Part shown: piece by piece, positions 13,051 to 19,966 of the stretch
How the letters are laid out: every line of letters starts with the position of its first letter
Position numbering within the stretch: position 1 is the stretch's first letter
DNA from: CAYJPV01 sp964396055
GTDB taxonomy: Bacteria; Acidobacteriota; Vicinamibacteria; Vicinamibacterales; JAKQTR01
Length of the DNA stretch: 23,187 bases
Reading direction: 5' to 3'
NCBI GenBank assembly: GCA_964396055.1
Contig: CAYNDV010000070.1
Location: 1 to 23,187 of the forward strand
Notes under the pieces: model-generated
Told to the model about the DNA's origin: nothing
Database searches by the model: none
The model's input: the letters and a program-made list of their open reading frames with translations, nothing else
Translations under genes and position numbers: made by a program

Positions 13051-16000
13051 ATGCGTATGAAGTCGACGCGCCAGACCGCTGCGGGGCTGGTGTTCCTGAT
13101 GGCCTGCGGCCTGCTTGCGGCAGCTGCTCCGGCGGAGGCGCAGACGCCCTACGTGCCGTATTTCGGCAAGAACATGGTCCGCTACGACCGGTTCGACTGG
13201 CAGGTTTACACGACCGAGCACTTCCAGATCTACTACTACCCCGAGATCGAGAAACACATCGAGCGGGTGGCCGGCTACGCGGAAAGCGCCTATCAGCAGA
13301 TCAGCGCCGAGCTGAAGCACGATCTGGCGTTCAAGGTGCCGCTCATCCTGTTCGAGACGCACGCCGAGTTCCAGCAGCAGAACGTCATTCCTGGCGCGGC
13401 GCAGGAAGGCGTAGGGGCCTTCGCCGAGTCGGATCGCAGCCGCATGCTGCTGCCGATGGACGAGCCGCCGGACCTGCTGTACCGGCTCATCGTCCACGAA
13501 CTCACGCACATCTTCGAGTTCGACATCATCCCGCAGTCGCTTATCCGCCAGACGGCGCCGCTGTGGGTGACGGAGGGCCTGTCGGACTACATGACGGGTC
13601 TGTGGCGGCCGATCGACCTGATGACGGTGCGGGACGCGGCGATTGCCGACATCATTCCGCGCATGAGCGAGATGGAGGGGTATGGCAACACCTCCAACCC
13701 GCGCCTGGTCTACAACCTGGGCCACGCGGCCTTCGAGTTCATGGAGTCGCGCTGGGGCAAGGAGGGCATCCGGCAGTTCCTCTTCTCGCTGCGCAAGGGC
13801 ATCATCGGCGGCGGCGAGAGCGCCTACAGCGAGGCGTTCCAACTCGAACCCGATGAGTTCGACCAGCAGTTCGACCGCTACCTGAAGGCCCGGTTCAAGC
13901 CCTTCCGCGACAAGGAGACGCCGGCGGACTACGGCCGCAACCTCGCGCCGCGCCGCCGCGACTCGAGCTTCTCGGGCGCCATCACCGCCGAGCCGTCCCC
14001 CTCGGGCGACCTGCTGGCGGTGGTCACGTTGAACTACAGCGACCAGGAAGTGGACATCGTCCTGGTGTCGGCGAAGGACGGCAAGGTCATCCGGAATCTC
14101 ACCTCCGGGTTCGATCAGGGGATGGGCTTCGAGTACATCGTCACCCCCGGCAACCGCTGGGTGACGATTCCGTGGCTGTCGTGGTCGCCCGCCGGAGACC
14201 GCCTCGCGTACATCGTCCGCCGCGAGCGCGGCAAGACGCTCATCGTCCAGAACGTGCTCACGCGCAAGGTCGAGCAGCGCATCGACCTCAAGACAGTGGA
14301 CGAACCGGAGTCGCCGGCGTTCTCACCCGACGGCCGGATGATCGCGTTTGCGGCGCTCCAGAACGCCGTCGGTGACATCTTCACCGTCGACCTCGCGTCC
14401 GGCACCGTCACCAACCTGACGAAGGACGCCTTCGCGGACTACGGCCCGACCTTCGCCCCCGACGGCAAGTCCGTCGTCTACATGGCGCGGATCAGCGGCA
14501 ACGAGAAGTTGTTCCGCCTCGATCTCGCCTCGGGCGAGAAGACGCAGCTGACCTTCGGCACCCACGATGACGCCGCGGCGCGGTTCCTGGACAACGAGAC
14601 GCTGGTGTTCCCGTCGACGGCGATGGACCCGAACCAGGCGGTGGACGCCGACGTCGCCCGCAACGGCGCCACCTACAACCTGTGGACGCTGAACCTGCGC
14701 AACGGCGAACTGCGCCAGTGGACCGACGCGATCGGCGGCAACTTCTCGCCGGCGATCGTCAAGGACGGCAAGACGACGAAGATCGTCTTCATCTCCTACT
14801 ACAAGGGCGATTACGGCCTGCACCTGTTCGAGCGCAAGGAGCCGCTGCTGACGTCGAATACGAGCGACTTCGGCGCGCCGGGGCCGATCATCGACTTCCA
14901 GGCGCCGCTGACGCACGTCTTCTCGCCCGAGAACCGGAAGAAGAAGGGCGCGTGGTCCAACATGTCGCTCGACGGCCGTCCGCCGGTGAGCGTCGGCGTG
15001 ACCAGCGGCGGCGACTTCTTCGGCGGCACGGCGATCTCGTTCACGGACGTGCTCGGCGACCGGCGCCTCGACTTCTACGCGGCGTCGATGTCGCAGTACC
15101 GCCAGTTCGCCGGCACCGTCGTCAACCAGGCGCACCGGCTGCAGTACGCCATCCAGGGGTACTGGCTCGACCAGTTCTTCTACGGGATGTCGAGCGGCGT
15201 GTACTACGATCCGATCTACTCGCCGTACATCGATCGCGACCTCGCCACGGCGACCCGGTCCAACCGCGGCGTCAACGTCTTCGCGAGCTACCCGTTCAAC
15301 CGGTTCCAGCGCGTCGAACTCTCGGCCGGTTTCGCCTACGTCAACGAGGCGTACAACGACGAACTGCTCGATCAGATCGCCGGCGACTACCAGAACGGCC
15401 TCTACGGGCAACCGCTCTTCCGGAGCGGGTACTACGCGCCGATGAGCGTCGCGTTCGTGCAGGAAACCACCCTGTTCCGCGAGTTCGGCCCCCTGACGGG
15501 CAGCACGATGCGCCTCGCGTACGAGTTCGCGCCGCCTATCAAGGACCTCAGCTGGCAGACCATCGACGTCGACGTGCGCAAGTACTTCCGCCTGCTGGGG
15601 ACGAGCCTGCTCGCCGTGCGGGGCCGCGCGTTCCGCAGCTGGGGTGATACGCCGGACTTCATGTACTTCGGCGGCAACTCCGAGATGCGCGGCTACGAGT
15701 ACCTCCAGTTCGCCGGGCAGAACGCGTACTTCGGCAACGCCGAACTGCGGATCCCGCTCGTCGAGGCCATGCTCACGCCGATCGGCGTGGTGGGCGGCAT
15801 CCGGGGCGTCGCCTTCTTCAACATCGGCGGCGCCTGGTTCGACAACACGGGCTACCGGTTCGGCACCAACAAGACCGAGCTCTACACACCCGTGCTCGGC
15901 CTGGACTTCGACATCAACGGCATTCCGACCCCGATCTACGGGCCGCCGGTCAACGTGAACGGGTTCCGGCTGGTCGACGGCCGGGCCTCGTACGGCCTCG

Positions 16001-16158
16001 GCCTCGAAACCTTCGCCCTCGGCTTCCCGATCCACTTCGACTGGTCGTGGAAGACACTGTTCAACCGGGAATGGGAGGACGTGCTCTTCGCCTCTGCGGG
16101 CGGCAGCGAGGTCTTCCGCAAGGCGCAGTTCAATTTCTGGATCGGGTTCGACTTCTAG
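13051..16158 (+). CDS. Secreted metalloprotease/beta-propeller/outer-membrane barrel fusion
   Basis: A 1035-aa exported protein with a Sec signal (about 1-30, ending PAEAQ). Residues about 45-290 form a peptidase-MA-like gluzincin domain: HELTH at 149-153 with a third ligand, Glu175, in WVTEGLSDYM, so the zinc site is complete. Residues about 300-620 contain TolB/WD40-like repeats (ITAEPSPSGDLLAVV, SPAFSPDGRMIAFAA, GPTFAPDGKSVVYMA), a beta-propeller. From about 640 to the end the sequence alternates aromatic and polar strands like a BamA/Omp85-type beta-barrel (GNSEMRGYEYLQFAGQNAYFGNAELRIPL) and finishes with FNFWIGFDF, a C-terminal Phe signature for outer-membrane insertion. No POTRA repeats are seen. 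It may be an outer-membrane protease or a secretion/assembly device whose barrel carries periplasmic or surface domains. The function is unproven. Confidence 0.87.
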   Translation: MRMKSTRQTAAGLVFLMACGLLAAAAPAEAQTPYVPYFGKNMVRYDRFDWQVYTTEHFQIYYYPEIEKHIERVAGYAESAYQQISAELKHDLAFKVPLILFETHAEFQQQNVIPGAAQEGVGAFAESDRSRMLLPMDEPPDLLYRLIVHELTHIFEFDIIPQSLIRQTAPLWVTEGLSDYMTGLWRPIDLMTVRDAAIADIIPRMSEMEGYGNTSNPRLVYNLGHAAFEFMESRWGKEGIRQFLFSLRKGIIGGGESAYSEAFQLEPDEFDQQFDRYLKARFKPFRDKETPADYGRNLAPRRRDSSFSGAITAEPSPSGDLLAVVTLNYSDQEVDIVLVSAKDGKVIRNLTSGFDQGMGFEYIVTPGNRWVTIPWLSWSPAGDRLAYIVRRERGKTLIVQNVLTRKVEQRIDLKTVDEPESPAFSPDGRMIAFAALQNAVGDIFTVDLASGTVTNLTKDAFADYGPTFAPDGKSVVYMARISGNEKLFRLDLASGEKTQLTFGTHDDAAARFLDNETLVFPSTAMDPNQAVDADVARNGATYNLWTLNLRNGELRQWTDAIGGNFSPAIVKDGKTTKIVFISYYKGDYGLHLFERKEPLLTSNTSDFGAPGPIIDFQAPLTHVFSPENRKKKGAWSNMSLDGRPPVSVGVTSGGDFFGGTAISFTDVLGDRRLDFYAASMSQYRQFAGTVVNQAHRLQYAIQGYWLDQFFYGMSSGVYYDPIYSPYIDRDLATATRSNRGVNVFASYPFNRFQRVELSAGFAYVNEAYNDELLDQIAGDYQNGLYGQPLFRSGYYAPMSVAFVQETTLFREFGPLTGSTMRLAYEFAPPIKDLSWQTIDVDVRKYFRLLGTSLLAVRGRAFRSWGDTPDFMYFGGNSEMRGYEYLQFAGQNAYFGNAELRIPLVEAMLTPIGVVGGIRGVAFFNIGGAWFDNTGYRFGTNKTELYTPVLGLDFDINGIPTPIYGPPVNVNGFRLVDGRASYGLGLETFALGFPIHFDWSWKTLFNREWEDVLFASAGGSEVFRKAQFNFWIGFDF

Positions 16159-16203
16159 AGGCTAGAGGCTAGAGGCTAGAGGCTAGAGGGTAGAGGCTAG
16201 AGG
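16155..16203. repeat. Heptanucleotide tandem repeat (CTAGAGG x7)
   Basis: Seven units of CTAGAGG, six perfect and one GTAGAGG (16190-16196). The first unit contains the TAG stop codon of the barrel-protein gene. As a 7-bp unit holding TAG on both strands (CTAGAGG and CCTCTAG), the array puts stop codons in all six frames. Confidence 0.95.
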
Positions 16204-16212
16204 CTGGACAAG

Positions 16213-16243
16213 GCCCGGGTTCCGGAACCGCCGGAACCCGGGC
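16213..16243 (+). terminator. Strong terminator hairpin after the barrel-protein gene
   Basis: GCCCGGGTTCCGG (16213-16225), loop AACCG, CCGGAACCCGGGC (16231-16243): a perfect 13-bp stem followed by TTACG. It separates the barrel gene from the thioesterase gene; the T-run is minimal. Confidence 0.7.
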
Positions 16244-16262
16244 TTACGTACAGGGAGCTGAC

Positions 16263-16742
16263 GTGGAGCTGACGCCCAGACCGGCCGCTGAATCCGCCAC
16301 CGAGATGGTGCAGGTGGTCCTGCCGAACGACGCCAATCCCCTGGGCTTCATCCTGGGCGGCACGGTGATGCACCTCATCGATATCGCCGGGGCGATCGCT
16401 GCCCTGCGGCACACCCGGACGCCGATGGTGACGGCGGCCGTCGACGGGCTGCAGTTCCTGCACCCCATCAAGGTCGGCGACCTGATCATCCTGAAGGCGC
16501 GTGTCACGTGCACCTTCACGACGTCGCTCGAGGTCGAGGTGGAAGTCTTCTCGGAAGAGACGTTGAGCGGCCGCCGGCAACTCACGAGCCACGCATTCCT
16601 GACTTTCGCGACCTTCGACGCCGACGGCCGCCACGTGCCGATCAGGCCGCTGCTGGTCGAGACCGACGAGGAGCGCGCGCGCTGCGAGGCGGCGCACCGG
16701 CGGCGGGCGGAGCGCCTGGCGCGCCGTCACGCACGGGCCTAG
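16263..16742 (+). CDS. Hot-dog-fold acyl-CoA thioesterase
   Basis: A 159-aa acyl-CoA thioesterase of the YciA/BFIT (ACOT) hot-dog family, which hydrolyses acyl-CoA to free acid and CoA. The signature PNDANPLGFILGGTVMHLID (21-40) gives the Asn/Gly-Gly motif and the catalytic Asp40 on the central helix; GLQFLHPIKVGDLIILKARV (62-81) and VEVEVFSEE (about 91-99) are the matching strands. The GTG at 16263 is chosen because GGGAG lies a short distance upstream; the next in-frame ATG would cut the N-terminal strand. The C-terminal 35 residues are Arg/Glu-rich and probably helical. It stands alone, converging with the aspartyl-protease gene 19 bp away. Confidence 0.88.
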   Translation: MELTPRPAAESATEMVQVVLPNDANPLGFILGGTVMHLIDIAGAIAALRHTRTPMVTAAVDGLQFLHPIKVGDLIILKARVTCTFTTSLEVEVEVFSEETLSGRRQLTSHAFLTFATFDADGRHVPIRPLLVETDEERARCEAAHRRRAERLARRHARA

Positions 16743-16761
16743 TGGAGGCGTGACGGACTCG

Positions 16762-18282
16762 TCAGCCCTGGACGTTCCGGTTCAACCGGAGCACCGATTT
16801 TTCGAGGTCGAACGACACCCGGTAGCGGCCCAGCATCTGGTGCCCCACGATGCCGCCCAGTTCGTAGCCCAGCAGCACGCTGGGCGCCCGCAGGTTCAGC
16901 ACCACCACCGAGAAGTTCTTGTACTGGATGTCCTTGAACGCCAGCTGCACGCCCGGCAGCAGGTAGGCGTCAGGGTCCCACCCGGACGCACCCCAGACTC
17001 GCAGGGCGATCTTGCGCTCGGGCTCCGGCCGGTTCAGCGCCGAGACGGTGGCCGTGCTGATCGAAATCACCTGGCCGCCCGTGTCGACCACGAAGCTGGC
17101 GGCGTGGTTGTCGTCCACGAGCCCGCGCACGGTGGCCAGCCGGTGCATCCACAGCGGCAGGCGCACGTCGGCCCGATCCTCCTCAGGCAGCCGCCGGGCA
17201 ATCGTCAGCAGGTGCCGCTGGTAGTCGATCGACATCGACAACCCGAACGCCAGGGGCGAGAAGCTCTCCATCTCCTCGCGCGGCAGGCCTGACAAGGGCG
17301 GGTTCTTGATGATGGTCGGCACGTGGCGCAGGCGCAGGCTGCCCACCTCGAACCGATCCATGCGGGCCAGCTGCAGGCCGCGCAGGCCCACGTTGCCCAC
17401 GCCGGCGCTGATCGTGTAGGTAATCGGGGCCACCCCCTGCCGCTCCGCGACGGGCCGCGTCACGATCGCCATCTCCGAGCCGGTGTCCACCACGAAGTCC
17501 ATCTCGCGGCTGCCGTTCACCTTGCCGCGCACCAGGATCTTGTCGTGCTCCAGCCGGAACGGCACCACGTGCACCTGGTTCGGGTTGCCCAGGATCTCGT
17601 TGGGCATCCGCCGCTCGAAGGACGCCAGGAAGCGCAGTTCGGCCCGGGCCAGCAGCGTCCGGTCGTCGCGCGCGCCCACGGGCAGGAGGTTGATGAACTT
17701 CACGAGCGACTCGGCCGCGAGGTCGTACCGGCCCAGGCGTTCGTAGATGTTGCCGACCGTGTGGTGGAACTCGGGGTCCCGGGGATTCAGGCTCAGCGCG
17801 GCCATGCCGTGCTCGAGCGCCTCGGGCTGGCGACTGCGGGCCGACAGGGCGCGCGCCAGGCCGTTGAGGGCACGGGCGTCCTTGGGCGCCAGCGCCCGGG
17901 CATCGAGGTACGCGGCTTCGGCCTCGGCGAACAGCCCGGCCGACCACATGGCGTCGCCGAACAGCGACAGCGACTCGCTGTCGCCCGGCGTCGTCTGCCG
18001 CAGCACCTCGGCCTCCTCGCGGGCGAGGTTGAACTCCGCGATGCGCAGCGCCGACTGCACCAGCCCCTTGCGCGCCGGCACCGCCACGGCTGCGCCGCCC
18101 GCCTTCAGGGCCGACTGGAACGCGTCGAGCGCATCCTTGAACAGCCCCTGGGAATACAGGAACCGTCCAAGCTGCAGCTGCACGTCCGGGTCTGGCTCCT
18201 GTGAGAACGCACCGACACCTGCCGCCAGCATGACCGCAACCACGATCGCCGAAACGAGCGCCGATGCACCGCGTGGGGCCAC
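16762..18282 (-). CDS. TPR protein with two retropepsin-like aspartyl protease domains
   Basis: A 506-aa exported protein. The GTG at 18282 is chosen because GGGAGG (18294-18289) lies six bases upstream and it begins a clean signal peptide (SALVSAIVVAVMLAAGVGAFS); an in-frame Met at 18369 would add 29 residues without a ribosome site. Residues about 33-210 are TPR-like helical repeats (QLGRFLYSQGLFKDALDAFQ, GDAMWSAGLFAEAEAAYLDA, GNIYERLGRYDLAAESLVKF). Two aspartyl-protease lobes follow, each with a DTG motif: FVVDTGSEMAIV (DTG 266-268) and FVVDTGGQVISIS (DTG 400-402), the second ending near LLGYELGGIVGHQMLGRYRVSFDLEKSVL. Two DTG sites in one chain could pair like the lobes of pepsin. Likely periplasmic. 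Substrate unknown. Confidence 0.87.
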   Translation of the reverse strand: MAPRGASALVSAIVVAVMLAAGVGAFSQEPDPDVQLQLGRFLYSQGLFKDALDAFQSALKAGGAAVAVPARKGLVQSALRIAEFNLAREEAEVLRQTTPGDSESLSLFGDAMWSAGLFAEAEAAYLDARALAPKDARALNGLARALSARSRQPEALEHGMAALSLNPRDPEFHHTVGNIYERLGRYDLAAESLVKFINLLPVGARDDRTLLARAELRFLASFERRMPNEILGNPNQVHVVPFRLEHDKILVRGKVNGSREMDFVVDTGSEMAIVTRPVAERQGVAPITYTISAGVGNVGLRGLQLARMDRFEVGSLRLRHVPTIIKNPPLSGLPREEMESFSPLAFGLSMSIDYQRHLLTIARRLPEEDRADVRLPLWMHRLATVRGLVDDNHAASFVVDTGGQVISISTATVSALNRPEPERKIALRVWGASGWDPDAYLLPGVQLAFKDIQYKNFSVVVLNLRAPSVLLGYELGGIVGHQMLGRYRVSFDLEKSVLRLNRNVQG

Positions 18283-18443
18283 GAGACGCCTCCCGGAAGA
18301 CTGTTGGGGAACTCTTATCAGCATAGCCCATGCCAGGCGTCCGTCCAAGAGGCGCGCGACACGGGCCACCGATAGGACGCCCCGGGCCCGGCGCCGGTTC
18401 CTGGAACCCGAAGACCGGTGCCGGACACGAGACCCGGAAAGAC

Positions 18444-18480
18444 GACGGGCGCGACTGGCGAATCCCGCCCGTCGCGCCCG
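18444..18480 (-). terminator. Two mutually exclusive hairpins downstream of nuoI
   Basis: CGGGCGCGAC (18446-18455) pairs perfectly with GTCGCGCCCG (18471-18480); alternatively GACGGGCG (18444-18451) pairs with CGCCCGTC (18466-18473). The two stems share bases, so only one can form. Located about 85 bp after the nuoI stop; probably a terminator. The rest of 18283-18563 holds no gene that I can support. Confidence 0.45.
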
Positions 18481-18487
18481 AAGATTG

Positions 18488-18515
18488 CGGCCATTCGGCT
18501 ATCGGCCATTCGGCT
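18488..18515. repeat. 13-bp direct repeat, period 15, GGCC-rich
   Basis: CGGCCATTCGGCT occurs perfectly at 18488-18500 and 18503-18515, followed to about 18560 by further GGCC/CGGCCG-like degenerate units. It lies just beyond the nuoI stop (18564) and resembles in composition the repeats at 8532-8597. Confidence 0.7.
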
Positions 18516-18563
18516 CCCGGCCCGATCGGCCAACGGCCTGACGGCCGAAGGGCCACGCGGCCG

Positions 18564-19028
18564 TCACCGTGTGTACTGCTTGATCGGCAGCCCGTCGTAC
18601 ATGTCGTCGATGCGCAGGATCTGCGCCTCGCGGCTGTAATACCCCAGTTCGTAGTCCTCGCTCATCACGAGGGCCTTGATCGGCTTGGTCGGGCACACCT
18701 CGGAGCACAACCCGCAGAAACTGCACCGCGACAGGTTGAAGTCGAAGTAGTCCAGCACCTTGATCTTCATGCCGGGCTCGCGATGGCCGCCGAGCGAGAT
18801 GAGGTCGTCCGGGCACGCCTTGGCGCACTGGTCGCAGACGATGCAGGTCTGTGCGCCGGAGCCGGGTTCGACCTGCAGCCGCAGCACGCCGCGGAACCGG
18901 GGCGACACGGGACGCCGCTCGGACGGGTACTGGAACGTGAAGGCCGGCTCGGGCGTGTACTTCAGCGTGACCGCCAGCCCCTTGATGAAGTCGACCAGAA
19001 AGATGGAGCGCAGGAATTTGCCCAGCAT
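18564..19028 (-). CDS. nuoI: NADH-quinone oxidoreductase subunit I (2x[4Fe-4S])
   Basis: A 154-aa 8Fe ferredoxin-like subunit of complex I or a related complex, which relays electrons through clusters N6a and N6b towards NuoB. Both cluster motifs are complete: CIVCDQCAKACP (Cys62, 65, 68, 72) and CSFCGLCSEVCP (Cys102, 105, 108, 112). The N-terminus (FLRSIFLVDFIKGLAVTLKY) is the amphipathic membrane-associated helix of NuoI and is followed by the usual YPSERRPVSPRFRG segment (about 34-47). It starts at the ATG whose A is the last base of the nuoB stop (TGATG), so the two are translationally coupled. Unusually, nuoC, D, E, F, G and H are not between them or nearby. Confidence 0.93.
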   Translation of the reverse strand: MLGKFLRSIFLVDFIKGLAVTLKYTPEPAFTFQYPSERRPVSPRFRGVLRLQVEPGSGAQTCIVCDQCAKACPDDLISLGGHREPGMKIKVLDYFDFNLSRCSFCGLCSEVCPTKPIKALVMSEDYELGYYSREAQILRIDDMYDGLPIKQYTR

Positions 19029-19564
19029 CAGCCACGCTCCTCGACAATGATGGGTTCCTGGCCGCCCGCGGGAATCAGCCGTTCGCGCCGGAACACCGTG
19101 CTCTCCTTGGCGATCTTGTCCTGCAGCCGCATGATCCCGTAGAACAGCGCCTCGGGACGCGGCGGGCACCCCGAAATGTACACGTCGACCGGGACCACCT
19201 TGTCCACGCCCTGCAGCACGCTGTAGGTCGGGAACGGCCCGCCGGCGTTCGAGCAGCTGCCCATCGAAATCACCCACTTGGGCTCGGGCATCTGATCGTA
19301 GAGCCGGCGCAGCACCGGCGCCATCTTCTTGGTCACCGTGCCGGCGACGATCATCAGGTCGGCCTGGCGCGGCGAGGCCCGGAACACCTCCGCGCCGAAG
19401 CGCGCGATGTCGAACCGCGATCCGCCGGCCGCCATCATCTCAATCGCGCAGCAGGCCAGGCCGAAGCCCATCGGCCACAGCGAATTCTGCCGGGCCCACG
19501 CCATCACCTTGTCGAGGTTCGTCGTGATGATGTTGTCCTCGAACCGGTGGTCGATCACGCCCAT
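19028..19564 (-). CDS. nuoB: NADH-quinone oxidoreductase subunit B (N2 cluster)
   Basis: A 178-aa subunit holding the terminal N2 [4Fe-4S] cluster that reduces quinone in complex I. All four ligands are visible: GLACCAIEMM (Cys38, Cys39), MGSCSNAGGPF (Cys104) and SGCPPRPEAL (Cys133). The RFGAEVFRASPRQADLMIVAGTVTKKMAPVLRRLYDQMPEPKWVISMG core is standard. AAGGTG precedes the ATG. It is followed directly by nuoI with a 1-bp stop/start overlap and preceded, across a strong hairpin, by a ferredoxin gene. Relatives in hydrogenases share this fold, but the sequence reads as true NuoB. The remaining nuo genes must be elsewhere or absent. Confidence 0.93.
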   Translation of the reverse strand: MGVIDHRFEDNIITTNLDKVMAWARQNSLWPMGFGLACCAIEMMAAGGSRFDIARFGAEVFRASPRQADLMIVAGTVTKKMAPVLRRLYDQMPEPKWVISMGSCSNAGGPFPTYSVLQGVDKVVPVDVYISGCPPRPEALFYGIMRLQDKIAKESTVFRRERLIPAGGQEPIIVEERG

Positions 19565-19601
19565 GGCAACACCTTCGATCCAGGGGGGCAGTCACACTCC
19601 A

Positions 19602-19638
19602 GCCCGGCGCCGGGGCCCACGGCCCCGCCCCGCCGGGC
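19602..19638 (-). terminator. Compound hairpin between ferredoxin and nuoB
   Basis: An outer 8-bp stem, GCCCGGCG (19602-19609) with CGCCGGGC (19631-19638), encloses an inner 7-bp stem, CGGGGCC (19611-19617) with GGCCCCG (19621-19627) and a CAC loop. It could terminate or attenuate the ferredoxin transcript before nuoB. No T-run is present. Confidence 0.5.
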
Positions 19639-19652
19639 CGACGCCTCATCGG

Positions 19653-19913
19653 TTACTTCTGGTAGTACTCGGCGTTCTTCGGGATGAAGCCCTTCCACTT
19701 CTCGGGCACCTCATCCAGCGCGAAGATCGCTTCCACCGGGCAGGCCGGCACGCACGCCCCGCAGTCGATGCACTCGTCGGGGTGAATGTAGAGCATCTCG
19801 GCCGTCTCGAACGCCGCTTCGTCCTTCCGCGGGTGGATGCAGTCCACCGGGCAGACGTCGACGCACGCCGTGTCCTTCGTCCCGACGCAGGGCTCACAGA
19901 TGATGTAGGCCAT
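19653..19913 (-). CDS. 7Fe ferredoxin ([3Fe-4S][4Fe-4S]), Thermus-type
   Basis: An 86-aa soluble ferredoxin. The first half reads ICEPCVGTKDTACVDVCPVDCI (Cys6, 9, 17, 21, 25) and the second CIDCGACVPACPVEAIF (Cys48, 51, 54, 58). The CX7C spacing and the insert GTKDTA match the seven-iron ferredoxins known from Thermus and mycobacteria, which carry one [3Fe-4S] and one [4Fe-4S] cluster and accept electrons from 2-oxoacid oxidoreductases. The tail EVPEKWKGFIPKNAEYY is also typical. GAGGA lies just before the ATG. It is upstream of nuoB-nuoI and about 15 kb from iorA on the other strand. Either cluster could be [4Fe-4S]; sequence alone cannot settle it. Confidence 0.92.
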   Translation of the reverse strand: MAYIICEPCVGTKDTACVDVCPVDCIHPRKDEAAFETAEMLYIHPDECIDCGACVPACPVEAIFALDEVPEKWKGFIPKNAEYYQK

Positions 19914-19933
19914 CGTTCCTCGTCCTCCGTTGC

Positions 19934-19966
19934 GATCCCGCGGGCGCCGGCCAGGCCCCGCGGATC
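19934..19966 (-). terminator. Imperfect hairpin at the end of the IclR gene
   Basis: GATCCCGCGGG (19934-19944) can pair with CCCCGCGGATC (19956-19966) with one bulge; it overlaps the last bases of the IclR stop and precedes the ferredoxin gene. A candidate terminator, without a T-run. Confidence 0.35.

Noticed and set aside
14323..16035. A 570-codon open frame antisense to the barrel-protein gene
   Set aside because: Mirror of a convincing coding sequence with signal peptide, zinc motif and barrel; the antisense product is low-complexity with no motif.
18283..18369. A longer N-terminus for the TPR/aspartyl protease starting at 18369
   Set aside because: It would put 29 residues before the signal peptide, lacks a ribosome site, and the GTG at 18282 has GGGAGG at ideal spacing.
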